A stretch of 64,000 nucleotides of DNA, from assembly GCF_008298035.1 (NCBI RefSeq), contig NZ_CP042910.1:1880001-1944000 (forward strand). The letters run 5' to 3'. The DNA comes from Gimesia maris (GTDB taxonomy: Bacteria > Planctomycetota > Planctomycetia > Planctomycetales > Planctomycetaceae). Positions 1 to 9,242 of this stretch are shown here, piece by piece; positions within the stretch are counted from its first letter, which is position 1; the number at the start of each line of letters is the position of its first letter. The notes beneath the pieces are model-generated. The model searched no databases. It saw only the letters and a list, made by a program, of their open reading frames with translations, and was not told the origin of the DNA. Position numbers and translations under genes: made by a program.

Positions 1-3000
1 TGCAGTCCTGAACCAGCAGGGACAGGCTCATGTTCTGATCTCAGTCGAAAATTGTGGTGTACCCGCATTGGTGACCAAGAGGGTTGTCGCGAATCTGAAA
101 GAAGAGTATCAGGTTAGGCCGGCTGGCCTGGTGGTCTGTTCGACACACACTCATGCTGCCCCCATGCTGACCGGAGTGCTTCCTAATATTTACACACAGG
201 ATCTTTCCACAGCAGAACAGGCGGTAGTGGAGCGTTATACCAGTGACCTGATTCAGAAATTAACCACCGTGGCTCAACAGGCGATCAAAGATGTCCAACC
301 TGCATTTCTGGAATGGGGCATCGGAACTGCGACGTTTGCGAAAAATCGCAGGAACATCTCCGGGCCCACTGACTATGACCTGCCTGTCCTGCGCGTGAAA
401 AGCCCGGAAGGTAAAGCACGTGCGATTCTGGTTGGTTATGCCTGTCACTGCACGACATTGGGTGGTGTTCCTTTCATGTCCGGTGACTGGGCTGGTTGCG
501 CTGTCGAGGAAGTCGAAGCAGATATTCCCGGCTGTATGGCAATGGTCGTGATCGGCTGTGGTGCAGACCAGAATCCGAAATTCAGAGGTGACGATCAGGG
601 GGCCGCCCGCGTGAATGGGAAAGCCGTTGCTGCAGGAATTCAGAAACGGCTTAAAACTGGTCTTACAGCTGTCACTGGAAATCTCTCAGCTTTTAGTGAA
701 GAAATCAAATTACCTCTGGCGACCCTGCCAACCGTAGAAGAATGGAAACAGCGTGTCGGTAAACCGGGGATCACTGGATACCATGCGAAAAAAAATCTGA
801 ACCGATTAGAGCGGGGAGAGGTCTTAACAGATCAGATCGAATACCCGATCAAGACCTGGTCTTTTGGAGACGATCTGGCGATGGTCTTTCTCGGCGGAGA
901 AGTGGTCGTTGATTATTCCCTGGCGATCAAGCAAAAACATGGCGCGAAAGTCTGGGTGAATTCCTATGCCAATCATGTCCCCTGCTATATCCCGTCCGAA
1001 CGGGTTTTACAGGAAGGCGGCTATGAAGGGAAAAATGCCATGGTCTGGTATGACCTGCCGGGTCCGCTTGCTTCAGGGGTGGAGAAAAAGATTCTGGATG
1101 TCGTTTCCCGGCAGTTACCTGATTCCTTCAAGGCAGTCGATGATGTGAGTCGTACAGGAGGCAAACGGCCTTTGACTCCTGCGGAATCCATTTCCCGCAT
1201 GAATCTGACAGATGATCTGAAAGTGGAAGTGGTCGCTGCGGAACCCCTTGTTGTAGATCCAGTAGCAGTGGATTTCGGACCAGATGGCAAATTGTGGGTC
1301 GTCGAGATGCGTGATTATCCTGCGGGTATGGATGGGAATTACAAACCGGGAGGAGTGGTCAAGTATCTGGAGGACCTGAATCAGGATGGCCGGTATGACA
1401 AAGCCACTGTATTTCTGGAAGGTCTGGCTTTTCCGACAGGGGTGATGGTCTGGAAACAAGGGGTATTGGTCTGTACGGCCCCGGATGTCATTTATGCAGA
1501 AGATACTACCGGCGATGGCAAAGCGGATATTCAGAAGAAAATTCTGACCGGTTTCGCGACACATAATTATCAGGCGCGGGTTAACAGCCTGGTTCCCGGA
1601 CTTGATAACTGGGTCTATGCCTCCGGTGGGTTGTTCGGCGGTATCATACAATCCTTTAACGGGCAGACTGTCAACGTGACCAACCGGGATTTTCGGTTTC
1701 AACCTGAGACTGGTGTCCTGGAGCCTGTCAGTGGCCGGACTCAGCAGGGACGCGTGCGTGATGACTGGGGCAACTGGTTTGGATGCCGTAATGGTACATT
1801 GTGTGTGCATTACCCGGTTAATGAAACCTATTTCCAGAAGAACCCCTATGTGAGTTCGCCTCCTCCGGAAGTTTCGATACCCCAGGGAGAAAATGTCAAC
1901 CAGTTGTTTCCCGTAGGTGAACTGGTTCAGTTTCACCTGAGTGGACAGCGGGGGCGTCCGACATCGGCGTGTGGTCTGGGGCTATACCGGGATAAGGAAT
2001 TAGGTAAATCTTTTTATGGAAATGCGTTTATCTGTGAACCCGTTAACCAACTGGTACATCGCTTAGTCGTGAAACCAGAGGGGGTCACGTTTTCGGGACT
2101 GAGAGCACCTGAAGAACAGGAACGAGATTTTTTAACATCCACCGATAACTGGTTTCGACCAGTCCAGGCGAGAACGGCCCCGGATGGCTCGCTGCTGATC
2201 GTGGATATGTACCGGTATCTGATTGAGCATCCCAAATTTCTTTCGCCAGAAGCAGTACAAAAATTGAATGTGCGCGCTGGCGAGACTCGTGGCAGGATTT
2301 ATCGAATTTCCGCGAAAAATCAAACCTGTCAACCTGTCCCTGATCTAAAACAACTGCCAACTCAAGAGCTCACTCAGTTACTCAATAGTGCGAATGGAAC
2401 TTTGCGTGACATGGTGCAGCAGGAACTGATTTTGCGGGGGGATAAGAAAGCAGTTCCCTCCTTGTCAAAGCTTGCCAGTGATGGAGTATTGCCACAATCC
2501 CGGTTACAGGCATTGTGCACACTGGACGGACTGCAGGCACTGACACCGGATGTACTATTGCCGCGGATTATCGAGCAGGACCCCGGTGTTCGCAGGGAAT
2601 CGATTCGATTAGCTGAGCCGTTCCTGAAACAGTCAGAGAAACTGGCAAACGCAGTACTGGAACGGGTCAATCAGGAACGGGAACTTTCAGTACAACTCCA
2701 GCTGGCTTATACACTCGGATATCTGAAAAAGGATGAGGCGACCAAGGCTCTGTTACAGTTGCTGGAACAGCATTCGGAGAATGTCTATCTCAGGTCGGCA
2801 GTATTGACCAGTTTTAAGCCCGCTCGTTTGAGTCCGGCTCTGGTAAGACTGCTTCCCAGGATCGAAGCGAATCCCCAATTGCTGCCGATGTTTCATTCAT
2901 TGCTGGACATGGCAGTTGCGACCAGGGATCCTGGATTATTGAAACAGGTTTCCACTGCACTGTCTGAGCATATTATACGAAAACAGAAGTCGGAAGCCTG

Positions 3001-5230
3001 GGAATGGCTGGCATTAACACAATTGACCGAAGCAATGCCAGGTCGTGATAAATCGAGCCTGGAGAAACAGGGGCTTCAATGGAAGCGGCTCATCAGTCTG
3101 GCATGCAGACAGATATCAGAAACCAAACAATCAGAGGCTGTACGGATCGCTGCATTACAGTTTGTTCTCTCAGTTGATCAAAGCCAGGATACTCTTGAGC
3201 TGGTTGCAGATTTGTTATCACCACAGACAGCATTAAATCTTCAGATGGCTGTCTTGAAAAGCCTGATCCAGTCGCAGAGTCCTGCTGCCGTGGAACTGGT
3301 CTTTAATAACTGGAAGCAATTTACGCCCGCCTTACAGGCTGAGGTTATCAGTCAGTTACTGTCCCGCGAATCGTCGACGCTGGATCTGTTAAACAGAATT
3401 GAGCAGAAGGTAATACAACCTGCTCAAATCGATTTAACAAACCGTCAGACCCTGATTGATCATAAAAATGAAAAGATCAAACAGCGTGCCCGAAAATTGT
3501 TTTCAGTCGCGACCAGCGCAAGCCGGGAAGCGATCCTGAAGCAGTATGCATCGATCGATTTGAAACAGGGCAGTGTGGATCGAGGCAGCCTGGTTTTTGA
3601 AAAACAATGCGCCAACTGTCACCGCTTGAACGGGAAAGGGCACGTTGTTGGACCAGACCTGGCTGCACTCACCGATCAGTCGAAGTCATTTTTACTGACT
3701 TCCATTCTTGATCCGAATAAAGCCGTCGATGGTCGATACGCTTCGTATCTGGCAGTCACTGACGATGGTCGCATCAATACCGGGATTCTGGTGTCGGAAC
3801 AGAGTAACAGTATTACCTTGAAAGCACAGCAGGGAAAAGTACAGACCATACTCAGAACGCAGCTGGATGAATTGATTAATAGTGGAAAGTCACTGATGCC
3901 TGAAGGCCTTGAGCGTGAGATTCCTCCCGCCGCGATGGCGGATCTGCTGGTATATCTGCAGGAACACAGTGCACCTCTGAAATATACTTATGCAGGATCT
4001 GTCAAGCCGGATGCCAACTACCCGGACGATCCTCAGAATTTAAAACTGGTGAATCGTTCTACAGGTTCAACACGATTTAATGATGGTCAGTGGGTTGGCT
4101 TTCGCTTTGCTGGAACTGAGCCACAGCCTCGCATTGTGATAGATCTGCAGCGCAAAATTCCTGTTAACGCATTGAGAATTGTCTATGGCGTGAACCATGA
4201 ACCGGGATCGATTCATGCACCCTCCTCAATCGAGGTTGCTTTCAGTAACAACAGCAAACAGTATGGCAATCCTCACAAGTTTTCTGGGTTTGATGATCAC
4301 GCTGATGGCCTGGGGCTCTATGAAATTGATCGACGGACAACGGTAATCAATATTCCCGAACAACGGGCACAGTTTGTTCGTATCGATTTTCAGGGTAAGC
4401 AGGGCTGGATATTTCTCTCTGAAATTTCATTGGCCAGCGCTTCTTCGGAGAATCAGAATGTAGCGGTGCCAGTTCAACCTGTTGAGAAATCTGTCAAAAC
4501 AAAAGGGGCAGAGCCCGGCACAAAGATCAAAGCCCTTGTGGCAGAGGTCAAAGTCGGAACTCCGGATGAATATCGAAATATCCCCGAGATCTGGCGAACC
4601 GCGATCGCAGTCGGAAAACGGAATCAGGCAGATGAAATTCGCGACCTGCTGGAGGTATCTCTTCCCGGACCGGATAAACCGCTGGAATGCTGGCAGGCGG
4701 TCGTGATTGGAGGAGGGGTGATTAATGGAATTACGATTGCCGGCGACTGGCCTCGCAGTAAAATCGAATTGCTGCTGAAAGAGAAGCCGGAATTGGCGGT
4801 CCGCTGGAAGCAGGCACTCCTGCGTGCCGTCAAGATGGCCGAGGATCCGAATGTGAAAGGTGGCACCCGTTATGATGCGTTGCGGATGGTAGCCATGCTG
4901 GATTATGACATCTGCCAGAAACAGCTGAAGCGTTACCTGAATGATGCCAGTCATGCTGAACTGCAGATGGGAGCCGTCAGCGGGCTTGGCGATATTGATG
5001 TGCCGACAGCAACTGCAGACCTGATCGAATCACTGCCTGTATTAACTCCCCGTAATCAGAAAATTGCCCTGCTGGCATTAATCAGAACGGATGCCCGTGC
5101 GATCGCCTTGTTGAAGGCGATTCAACAGCAACAGCATTTAGCGAAGTTGATCGATGGCGAACTGCTGCAGCGACTGAAGACACATCAGACTGCAGAAGTG
5201 CAACAGCTTGCGAATCAGATCTTTGATTAA
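1..5230 (+). CDS. Ceramidase-like / PVC dehydrogenase / cytochrome c fusion protein (5' end outside window)
   Basis: The frame is open from base 2, so the true start lies upstream; a TTG at 68 is internal. The visible part is over 1,740 residues. Domains in order: a neutral/alkaline ceramidase N-terminal-type domain to about nt 1150 (ENCGVPA near nt 45, THTHAAP near 145, GCGADQNP near 555); a PVC-type membrane-bound dehydrogenase beta-propeller, about nt 1200-2320 (DFGPDGKLWVVEMRDYP); HEAT-like helices, about 2340-3550; a haem-binding domain with CANCH encoded at 3608-3622; a discoidin-like beta domain, about 3990-4430; and a second helical repeat region to the end. The fusion suggests an exported, haem-carrying oxidoreductase joined to an amide hydrolase; the substrate is unknown. 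The ceramidase label rests on family resemblance, and planctomycete relatives need not act on ceramide. Confidence 0.9.
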   Translation, partial: AVLNQQGQAHVLISVENCGVPALVTKRVVANLKEEYQVRPAGLVVCSTHTHAAPMLTGVLPNIYTQDLSTAEQAVVERYTSDLIQKLTTVAQQAIKDVQPAFLEWGIGTATFAKNRRNISGPTDYDLPVLRVKSPEGKARAILVGYACHCTTLGGVPFMSGDWAGCAVEEVEADIPGCMAMVVIGCGADQNPKFRGDDQGAARVNGKAVAAGIQKRLKTGLTAVTGNLSAFSEEIKLPLATLPTVEEWKQRVGKPGITGYHAKKNLNRLERGEVLTDQIEYPIKTWSFGDDLAMVFLGGEVVVDYSLAIKQKHGAKVWVNSYANHVPCYIPSERVLQEGGYEGKNAMVWYDLPGPLASGVEKKILDVVSRQLPDSFKAVDDVSRTGGKRPLTPAESISRMNLTDDLKVEVVAAEPLVVDPVAVDFGPDGKLWVVEMRDYPAGMDGNYKPGGVVKYLEDLNQDGRYDKATVFLEGLAFPTGVMVWKQGVLVCTAPDVIYAEDTTGDGKADIQKKILTGFATHNYQARVNSLVPGLDNWVYASGGLFGGIIQSFNGQTVNVTNRDFRFQPETGVLEPVSGRTQQGRVRDDWGNWFGCRNGTLCVHYPVNETYFQKNPYVSSPPPEVSIPQGENVNQLFPVGELVQFHLSGQRGRPTSACGLGLYRDKELGKSFYGNAFICEPVNQLVHRLVVKPEGVTFSGLRAPEEQERDFLTSTDNWFRPVQARTAPDGSLLIVDMYRYLIEHPKFLSPEAVQKLNVRAGETRGRIYRISAKNQTCQPVPDLKQLPTQELTQLLNSANGTLRDMVQQELILRGDKKAVPSLSKLASDGVLPQSRLQALCTLDGLQALTPDVLLPRIIEQDPGVRRESIRLAEPFLKQSEKLANAVLERVNQERELSVQLQLAYTLGYLKKDEATKALLQLLEQHSENVYLRSAVLTSFKPARLSPALVRLLPRIEANPQLLPMFHSLLDMAVATRDPGLLKQVSTALSEHIIRKQKSEAWEWLALTQLTEAMPGRDKSSLEKQGLQWKRLISLACRQISETKQSEAVRIAALQFVLSVDQSQDTLELVADLLSPQTALNLQMAVLKSLIQSQSPAAVELVFNNWKQFTPALQAEVISQLLSRESSTLDLLNRIEQKVIQPAQIDLTNRQTLIDHKNEKIKQRARKLFSVATSASREAILKQYASIDLKQGSVDRGSLVFEKQCANCHRLNGKGHVVGPDLAALTDQSKSFLLTSILDPNKAVDGRYASYLAVTDDGRINTGILVSEQSNSITLKAQQGKVQTILRTQLDELINSGKSLMPEGLEREIPPAAMADLLVYLQEHSAPLKYTYAGSVKPDANYPDDPQNLKLVNRSTGSTRFNDGQWVGFRFAGTEPQPRIVIDLQRKIPVNALRIVYGVNHEPGSIHAPSSIEVAFSNNSKQYGNPHKFSGFDDHADGLGLYEIDRRTTVINIPEQRAQFVRIDFQGKQGWIFLSEISLASASSENQNVAVPVQPVEKSVKTKGAEPGTKIKALVAEVKVGTPDEYRNIPEIWRTAIAVGKRNQADEIRDLLEVSLPGPDKPLECWQAVVIGGGVINGITIAGDWPRSKIELLLKEKPELAVRWKQALLRAVKMAEDPNVKGGTRYDALRMVAMLDYDICQKQLKRYLNDASHAELQMGAVSGLGDIDVPTATADLIESLPVLTPRNQKIALLALIRTDARAIALLKAIQQQQHLAKLIDGELLQRLKTHQTAEVQQLANQIFD

Positions 5231-5235
5231 CCGGT

Positions 5236-5772
5236 CTAAGTCGCCTTCAGGACTTCGAGGATGCCCTTGCAGAAATCGGGCAGGTCAGAGGGGCGTCGGC
5301 TGCAGACAAAATGGCGATCAACAACTACAGGAGCATCTTCCCAGACAGCGCCTGCGTTGATCAGGTCGTCTTTGATTCCGGGTGAACCGGTGACTTTGAC
5401 GCCGGAATAGATTCCAGCCGAGATGGGCATCCAACCTCCATGGCAGATAGCGGCGATCAGTTTTTCGCTTTCATGGAATTCCTGCAGAAGTGAGAGTACT
5501 TTTTCAGATCGTCTGAGTTTATCAGGCATCCAGCCACCGGCACAGATGACTCCGTGATAATCAGCTGAGTTGATGCTGTCGATCGTGGCTTCCGAGACGG
5601 AAGGGTAGCCATGTTTTCCCAGATAGGTCTTCCCTGCTTCCTGACCTGCCAGAGTGGTTTCTGCACCAGCTTCTTCCAGGCGGAGTTTGGGATACCAGAG
5701 TTCCAGGTCTTCGTAGTCTTCGCCTGTAAACAGTAAAAACTTTTGACCGGACAGTGGAAGAGAAACAGTCAT
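5236..5772 (-). CDS. DJ-1/PfpI family protein
   Basis: 178 residues, the usual size for the DJ-1/PfpI superfamily. The nucleophile elbow AAICHGGW places the expected catalytic Cys at 110, next to His111; Glu18 in the GEDYEDLE segment is the usual partner acid. GAGG seven bases before the ATG supports the start. The family includes glyoxalase III/deglycase-like enzymes, chaperones and intracellular proteases, and the sequence does not say which applies. It is convergent with the preceding giant gene, with a gap of only 5 bases between the stops. Confidence 0.85.
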   Translation of the reverse strand: MTVSLPLSGQKFLLFTGEDYEDLELWYPKLRLEEAGAETTLAGQEAGKTYLGKHGYPSVSEATIDSINSADYHGVICAGGWMPDKLRRSEKVLSLLQEFHESEKLIAAICHGGWMPISAGIYSGVKVTGSPGIKDDLINAGAVWEDAPVVVDRHFVCSRRPSDLPDFCKGILEVLKAT

Positions 5773-5815
5773 TGATATACCTCAGTTTGTTAATTGATAA
5801 TCAAAATTGCAGGGG

Positions 5816-6358
5816 TTAAGCAACTGGCCACATCAGGCCGAAGATGGCACCAACGATAACGGCATAGGCAATGGATTCAATGATGTGTCCCACGATCCGA
5901 TTATGAAACCAGATCGCATGTTGAACCGTCGCCGATAAAAAAGTTAACAGGCCGGCAGTGGCCATAAAACGAAAGACGACCATAAATTCTGCTCCAGGTG
6001 GAATCGCCAGGGTGGCCAGATAGGCGAGTGAAAAACTGATGACCAGAAAGAACACAAAGGTCAGGCCCAGGTTTTTCCCCATGTTGACTTTGGGATACAC
6101 CGTCATCACACCGCAGGGGCCTTTGTTCCATTTCTCCTGATATTCTTCGCTTTTCATTTCATCAGCTGAATTGCATCCCGGAAACATGTAGCTGCCTACA
6201 GGCACATTCAGTTCCCGCATTGTTTTGAGGAAGGTGTCTTCCTGCTCCATTATTTTCCAGTCATTCTTGTGGAGTTGTATGACCATCCAGGATAGAAAAC
6301 TGGCGAAAAACAGGGCGACCGCTGATAACAGGACTGGAAGCAATAAACTTGTCAACAT
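5816..6358 (-). CDS. Four-helix integral membrane protein of unknown function
   Basis: 180 residues. I see four hydrophobic stretches: residues about 3-28, 94-115, 125-148 and 157-179. A polar loop of about 65 residues lies between the first and second helices and contains a Cys (MFPGCNS) and a second Cys (GPCGVMTVYPK). GGAG six bases before the ATG supports the start. It lies 43 bases upstream of the DJ-1/PfpI gene on the same strand, so the two may be co-transcribed. I do not recognise the family. Confidence 0.7.
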   Translation of the reverse strand: MLTSLLLPVLLSAVALFFASFLSWMVIQLHKNDWKIMEQEDTFLKTMRELNVPVGSYMFPGCNSADEMKSEEYQEKWNKGPCGVMTVYPKVNMGKNLGLTFVFFLVISFSLAYLATLAIPPGAEFMVVFRFMATAGLLTFLSATVQHAIWFHNRIVGHIIESIAYAVIVGAIFGLMWPVA

Positions 6359-6651
6359 GTTTGGCTCCGGAAAAATGTAGATAGCAGGTGCGAACGGAAC
6401 AGAGTGACAGAGGTGTTTTTAAAATGGCTTGATTCTCCGAATCTGGTTTCATGATAAGAATTCACCCATTGCATTCCTAGCCTGTTCATGGCAAATTATT
6501 GACTGTCCCGAGTCGATCTACAGAGTCAAAATAATGAATACGTAGTACAAGGGATGCCTGATTGCGGCTTTCCTGTCAAAAAGCCATCACAATACGATGA
6601 GTCATCATAAAATTCTGATTTCGATGTATCATTTATTTATAAGGAGCCAGT

Positions 6652-7020
6652 ATGCCTCGTTACATTGAACTCCCCACAATTGTAAAAGCTGCGGGGAATA
6701 AACCGAAACAGATCGAAGAATTTGTCGGACGCGTGAACACGGGGGATGAATCCATCAGTGTTGCCCGGATGGTGTCTCCTGGCGGCTGGGTTGAACCGGC
6801 GCAATCTCCCGAATTTCAGGAGATGTCTGTAGTCTTGAAAGGCGTATTGCATGTGGAAACGAAGCTGGGAAAATTCGAAGTCAAAACAGGGCAGGCGATA
6901 ATTCTGGATGCGGGGGAATGGGTCCGCTACAGCACTCCCGGAAATGAAGGAGCGGAGTATATCGCAATCTGTCTGCCAGCATTTTCACCAGAGACGGTCC
7001 ATCGTGAATCAGATGATTAA
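6652..7020 (+). CDS. Cupin-domain protein
   Basis: 122 residues forming a single small beta-barrel cupin. The segments SPGGWVEPAQSPEFQEMSVVLKG and, later, AIILDAGEWVRYSTPG correspond to the two cupin motifs. The usual histidine pair of motif 1 is not obvious (it reads WVEPAQSPEFQE), so metal binding may be altered or use Glu. A strong ribosome site, AAGGAG, sits five bases before the ATG. It lies 43 bases upstream of a VOC-fold gene on the same strand. Substrate unknown. Confidence 0.8.
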   Translation: MPRYIELPTIVKAAGNKPKQIEEFVGRVNTGDESISVARMVSPGGWVEPAQSPEFQEMSVVLKGVLHVETKLGKFEVKTGQAIILDAGEWVRYSTPGNEGAEYIAICLPAFSPETVHRESDD

Positions 7021-7063
7021 ATACAGTATGTTCTGCCATATCCTTCATGCATAAGGGGATGTC

Positions 7064-7453
7064 ATGTCAGCTGAGAATAACCCTGTTCAAGAACTGGTCC
7101 CTCTCCTGTTTGTAGAAGATATCGATGATTCCATCGAATTTTACACTGATAAGCTGGGGTTTGAAGTCAGTCTGAAATGGGAGCCTGAGGGAAAAGTATT
7201 ATGGTGTCGTATTGATCGGGGATCGGCGGCGCTGATGTTACAACCGGCCTGTCCGGATGAAGATGGAGTCAGAGCGGAACGGATCAAAGGTGTGGGGCTC
7301 TTTTTTCTCTGTGATGATGCGCAAACTATGTATGCTGAGTTCTCAGCGAACGGACTGAACCTGGAGCCTCCGCAGGTCGCCTTCTATGGAATGAATCAAC
7401 TGTTTCTCAAAGATCCGGATGGATATGAACTCTGCTTTCAGAATCAGGTCTGA
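7064..7453 (+). CDS. VOC-fold (glyoxalase/bleomycin-resistance-like) protein
   Basis: 129 residues. It has the paired beta-alpha-beta-beta-beta arrangement of the vicinal oxygen chelate fold: PLLFVEDIDDSIEFYTDKLG at the start and FLKDPDGYELCFQNQV at the end, with the final Glu typical of the metal site. AAGGGG lies upstream of the ATG. It probably forms a two-gene unit with the cupin gene before it. Substrate cannot be told; the family covers lyases, dioxygenases and drug-binding proteins. Confidence 0.85.
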   Translation: MSAENNPVQELVPLLFVEDIDDSIEFYTDKLGFEVSLKWEPEGKVLWCRIDRGSAALMLQPACPDEDGVRAERIKGVGLFFLCDDAQTMYAEFSANGLNLEPPQVAFYGMNQLFLKDPDGYELCFQNQV

Positions 7454-7477
7454 TGTTCTGAGAATGTCAGTCCGGGG

Positions 7478-9238
7478 TTAATCGTGCGACCACCGGTTAG
7501 TCAGCCAGATCACCTGATAAGGTTTCAGGACCAGTTCGGCACGCAGGTCAGAATATAGTTCTCCGCTGATCAGATCAGTCCAGTTATCGGTCCCGATCAG
7601 ATTGATTTCGGATAAGGGGACAATCTGTTCCTGGTTGGAAATATTATTAATCGCGAAAATACTCTGCTGACGATCCATGCTCTGACGCCAGAAGGCAAAC
7701 ACACTGTCTCCCAGGTGTAAGGTAAACTGGGTGGCATTGGGGTGAAAGGCTGGTTGGCGTCGACGCACTTTCAATAGATGGCACATGCCCTGGAAGACCT
7801 GTGCATGAATGGAAGTGTCATCGGCAAGTGCCAGTGCGAGTTTGTGGTAATCCCAGCGATGACGGTTGATGGATCGATTTTGACCGGTCTCTGTGACGGC
7901 TGCCTGGTCGTTCAGGGTACCCAGGAAACTGTGAATATAGACGGCCGGGATTCCCTCCAGCGCAAACATGATGGCATGCGCACACAGGAAGCGTTCGACC
8001 TGCCATTCATCTTCCCCATCCAGAGTCCCTTTCATCGCATCGATCAACGAGATGTTGATTTCATAAGGGCGCTTGACACCTCCTGCGAGCGACCGCATGG
8101 AGATTCGTCCGCCAAACTGTTCCATCATAGCGACCATGCTGCCGATTTCCTCTTCACTCATCAGTCCTTCAGCAGGTCTGAGTCCGATACCGTCATGGGA
8201 AGCGATGAAGTTCAGATAAGTGGTGCCATGCAGGGCAGGGGGCATGCTCATCATCCAGGTTTTCAAGTGCTGACAACTGCCGCAAAGCATGGCGTTTACC
8301 AGCAGCGGAGGGAGTGAAAAATTATAGATGGCATGGGCTTCATTCGAGTTCCCGAAATAGGCCAGGTTTTCACGGTTGGGGATATTGGTTTCAGTAATGA
8401 TCATGGCCGTTGGAGCAACAAACTGGATCAATGTACGGAAGAGGCGCACGATCTCATGTGTTTCCGGCAGGCTCAGGCAACTGGTACCTGCCACCTTCCA
8501 GATAAAGGCAATCGCGTCGAGCCGAAAGATCTTGACTCCCTGGTCCAGATAGAGCTTGATGATTTTAACCAGTTCCCGCAGCAGTTCGGGATTAGCAAAA
8601 TTCAGGTCAACCTGATCAGGACTGAACGTGCACCAGACGTAACGTGTGCCATCGGGAGTTTCAATCGGACACAATAATTCATTAGTGCGGGGACGAACGA
8701 CCTCAGATAAATCTTCTTCGGGAGTAGCACAGAAAAAATAATCCTTACCTGGCGTCTCTCCTCGTCTGAACTGCTGGAACCATTCACTTTGACTGGAACA
8801 GTGATTGATTACCAGGTCTGACATCAGTTGAAACTGCTTCGCGATGGCATTTATGTGAGTCCAGTCACCCAGGCGCGGGTTCACCTGATGATAATCGATA
8901 ATGGAAAAACCATCGTCTGAACTGTAAGGGAAAAACGGAAGGATATGAATTCCATCGATGGTTTCTTTCAGGAATTCTTCAGAGAACTGCAGCAGTGTTT
9001 CCAGTGGCTGCTGATCTTCCGTGAGCAGGCTGTCGCCATATGTGATCATCACCACGTTTTTCTGATCCCAGTGATTCTGGTGTGTCCGAGGCGTCTGGCA
9101 ATTCCCGTCAGGACACATGATCTGAATCAGTTCCCTGGCAAAGGCACTCTGATCAATTTCAGGGTATATGACTTTTAAATGGTTTTCTACCAGAAACTGA
9201 TACTCACTGACTGCAGAATGCTCAACTGGCTCACTCAT
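7478..9238 (-). CDS. GH13_18 glycoside phosphorylase, probably glucosylglycerate phosphorylase
   Basis: 586 residues from the chosen ATG; an in-frame ATG at 9265 would overlap the previous gene. It has the GH13 core of sucrose-phosphorylase-type enzymes: nucleophile Asp241 in FRLDAIAFIWK, acid/base Glu283 in IITETNIP, and the stabilising Asp349 in ASHDGIGLRP. The match by eye is closer to E. coli YcjM-type glucosylglycerate phosphorylases (SSDDGFSIIDYHQV, IYNFSLPPL, EGIPAVYIHS) than to Bifidobacterium sucrose phosphorylase. It is the last gene of an operon whose first two genes make glucosylglycerate, so it probably phosphorolyses glucosylglycerate to glucose-1-phosphate and glycerate. No signal peptide, so it should be cytoplasmic. 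Confidence 0.85.
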   Translation of the reverse strand: MSEPVEHSAVSEYQFLVENHLKVIYPEIDQSAFARELIQIMCPDGNCQTPRTHQNHWDQKNVVMITYGDSLLTEDQQPLETLLQFSEEFLKETIDGIHILPFFPYSSDDGFSIIDYHQVNPRLGDWTHINAIAKQFQLMSDLVINHCSSQSEWFQQFRRGETPGKDYFFCATPEEDLSEVVRPRTNELLCPIETPDGTRYVWCTFSPDQVDLNFANPELLRELVKIIKLYLDQGVKIFRLDAIAFIWKVAGTSCLSLPETHEIVRLFRTLIQFVAPTAMIITETNIPNRENLAYFGNSNEAHAIYNFSLPPLLVNAMLCGSCQHLKTWMMSMPPALHGTTYLNFIASHDGIGLRPAEGLMSEEEIGSMVAMMEQFGGRISMRSLAGGVKRPYEINISLIDAMKGTLDGEDEWQVERFLCAHAIMFALEGIPAVYIHSFLGTLNDQAAVTETGQNRSINRHRWDYHKLALALADDTSIHAQVFQGMCHLLKVRRRQPAFHPNATQFTLHLGDSVFAFWRQSMDRQQSIFAINNISNQEQIVPLSEINLIGTDNWTDLISGELYSDLRAELVLKPYQVIWLTNRWSHD

Positions 9239-9242
9239 GGTT

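Noticed and set aside
1115..1936. 273-codon open frame on the minus strand
   Set aside because: Lies wholly inside the PVC dehydrogenase coding sequence on the opposite strand, without recognisable motifs or a ribosome site.
7478..9238. Sucrose phosphorylase
   Set aside because: Same GH13_18 subfamily, but the motifs and the operon with a GT81 synthase and MpgP-like phosphatase fit glucosylglycerate better.
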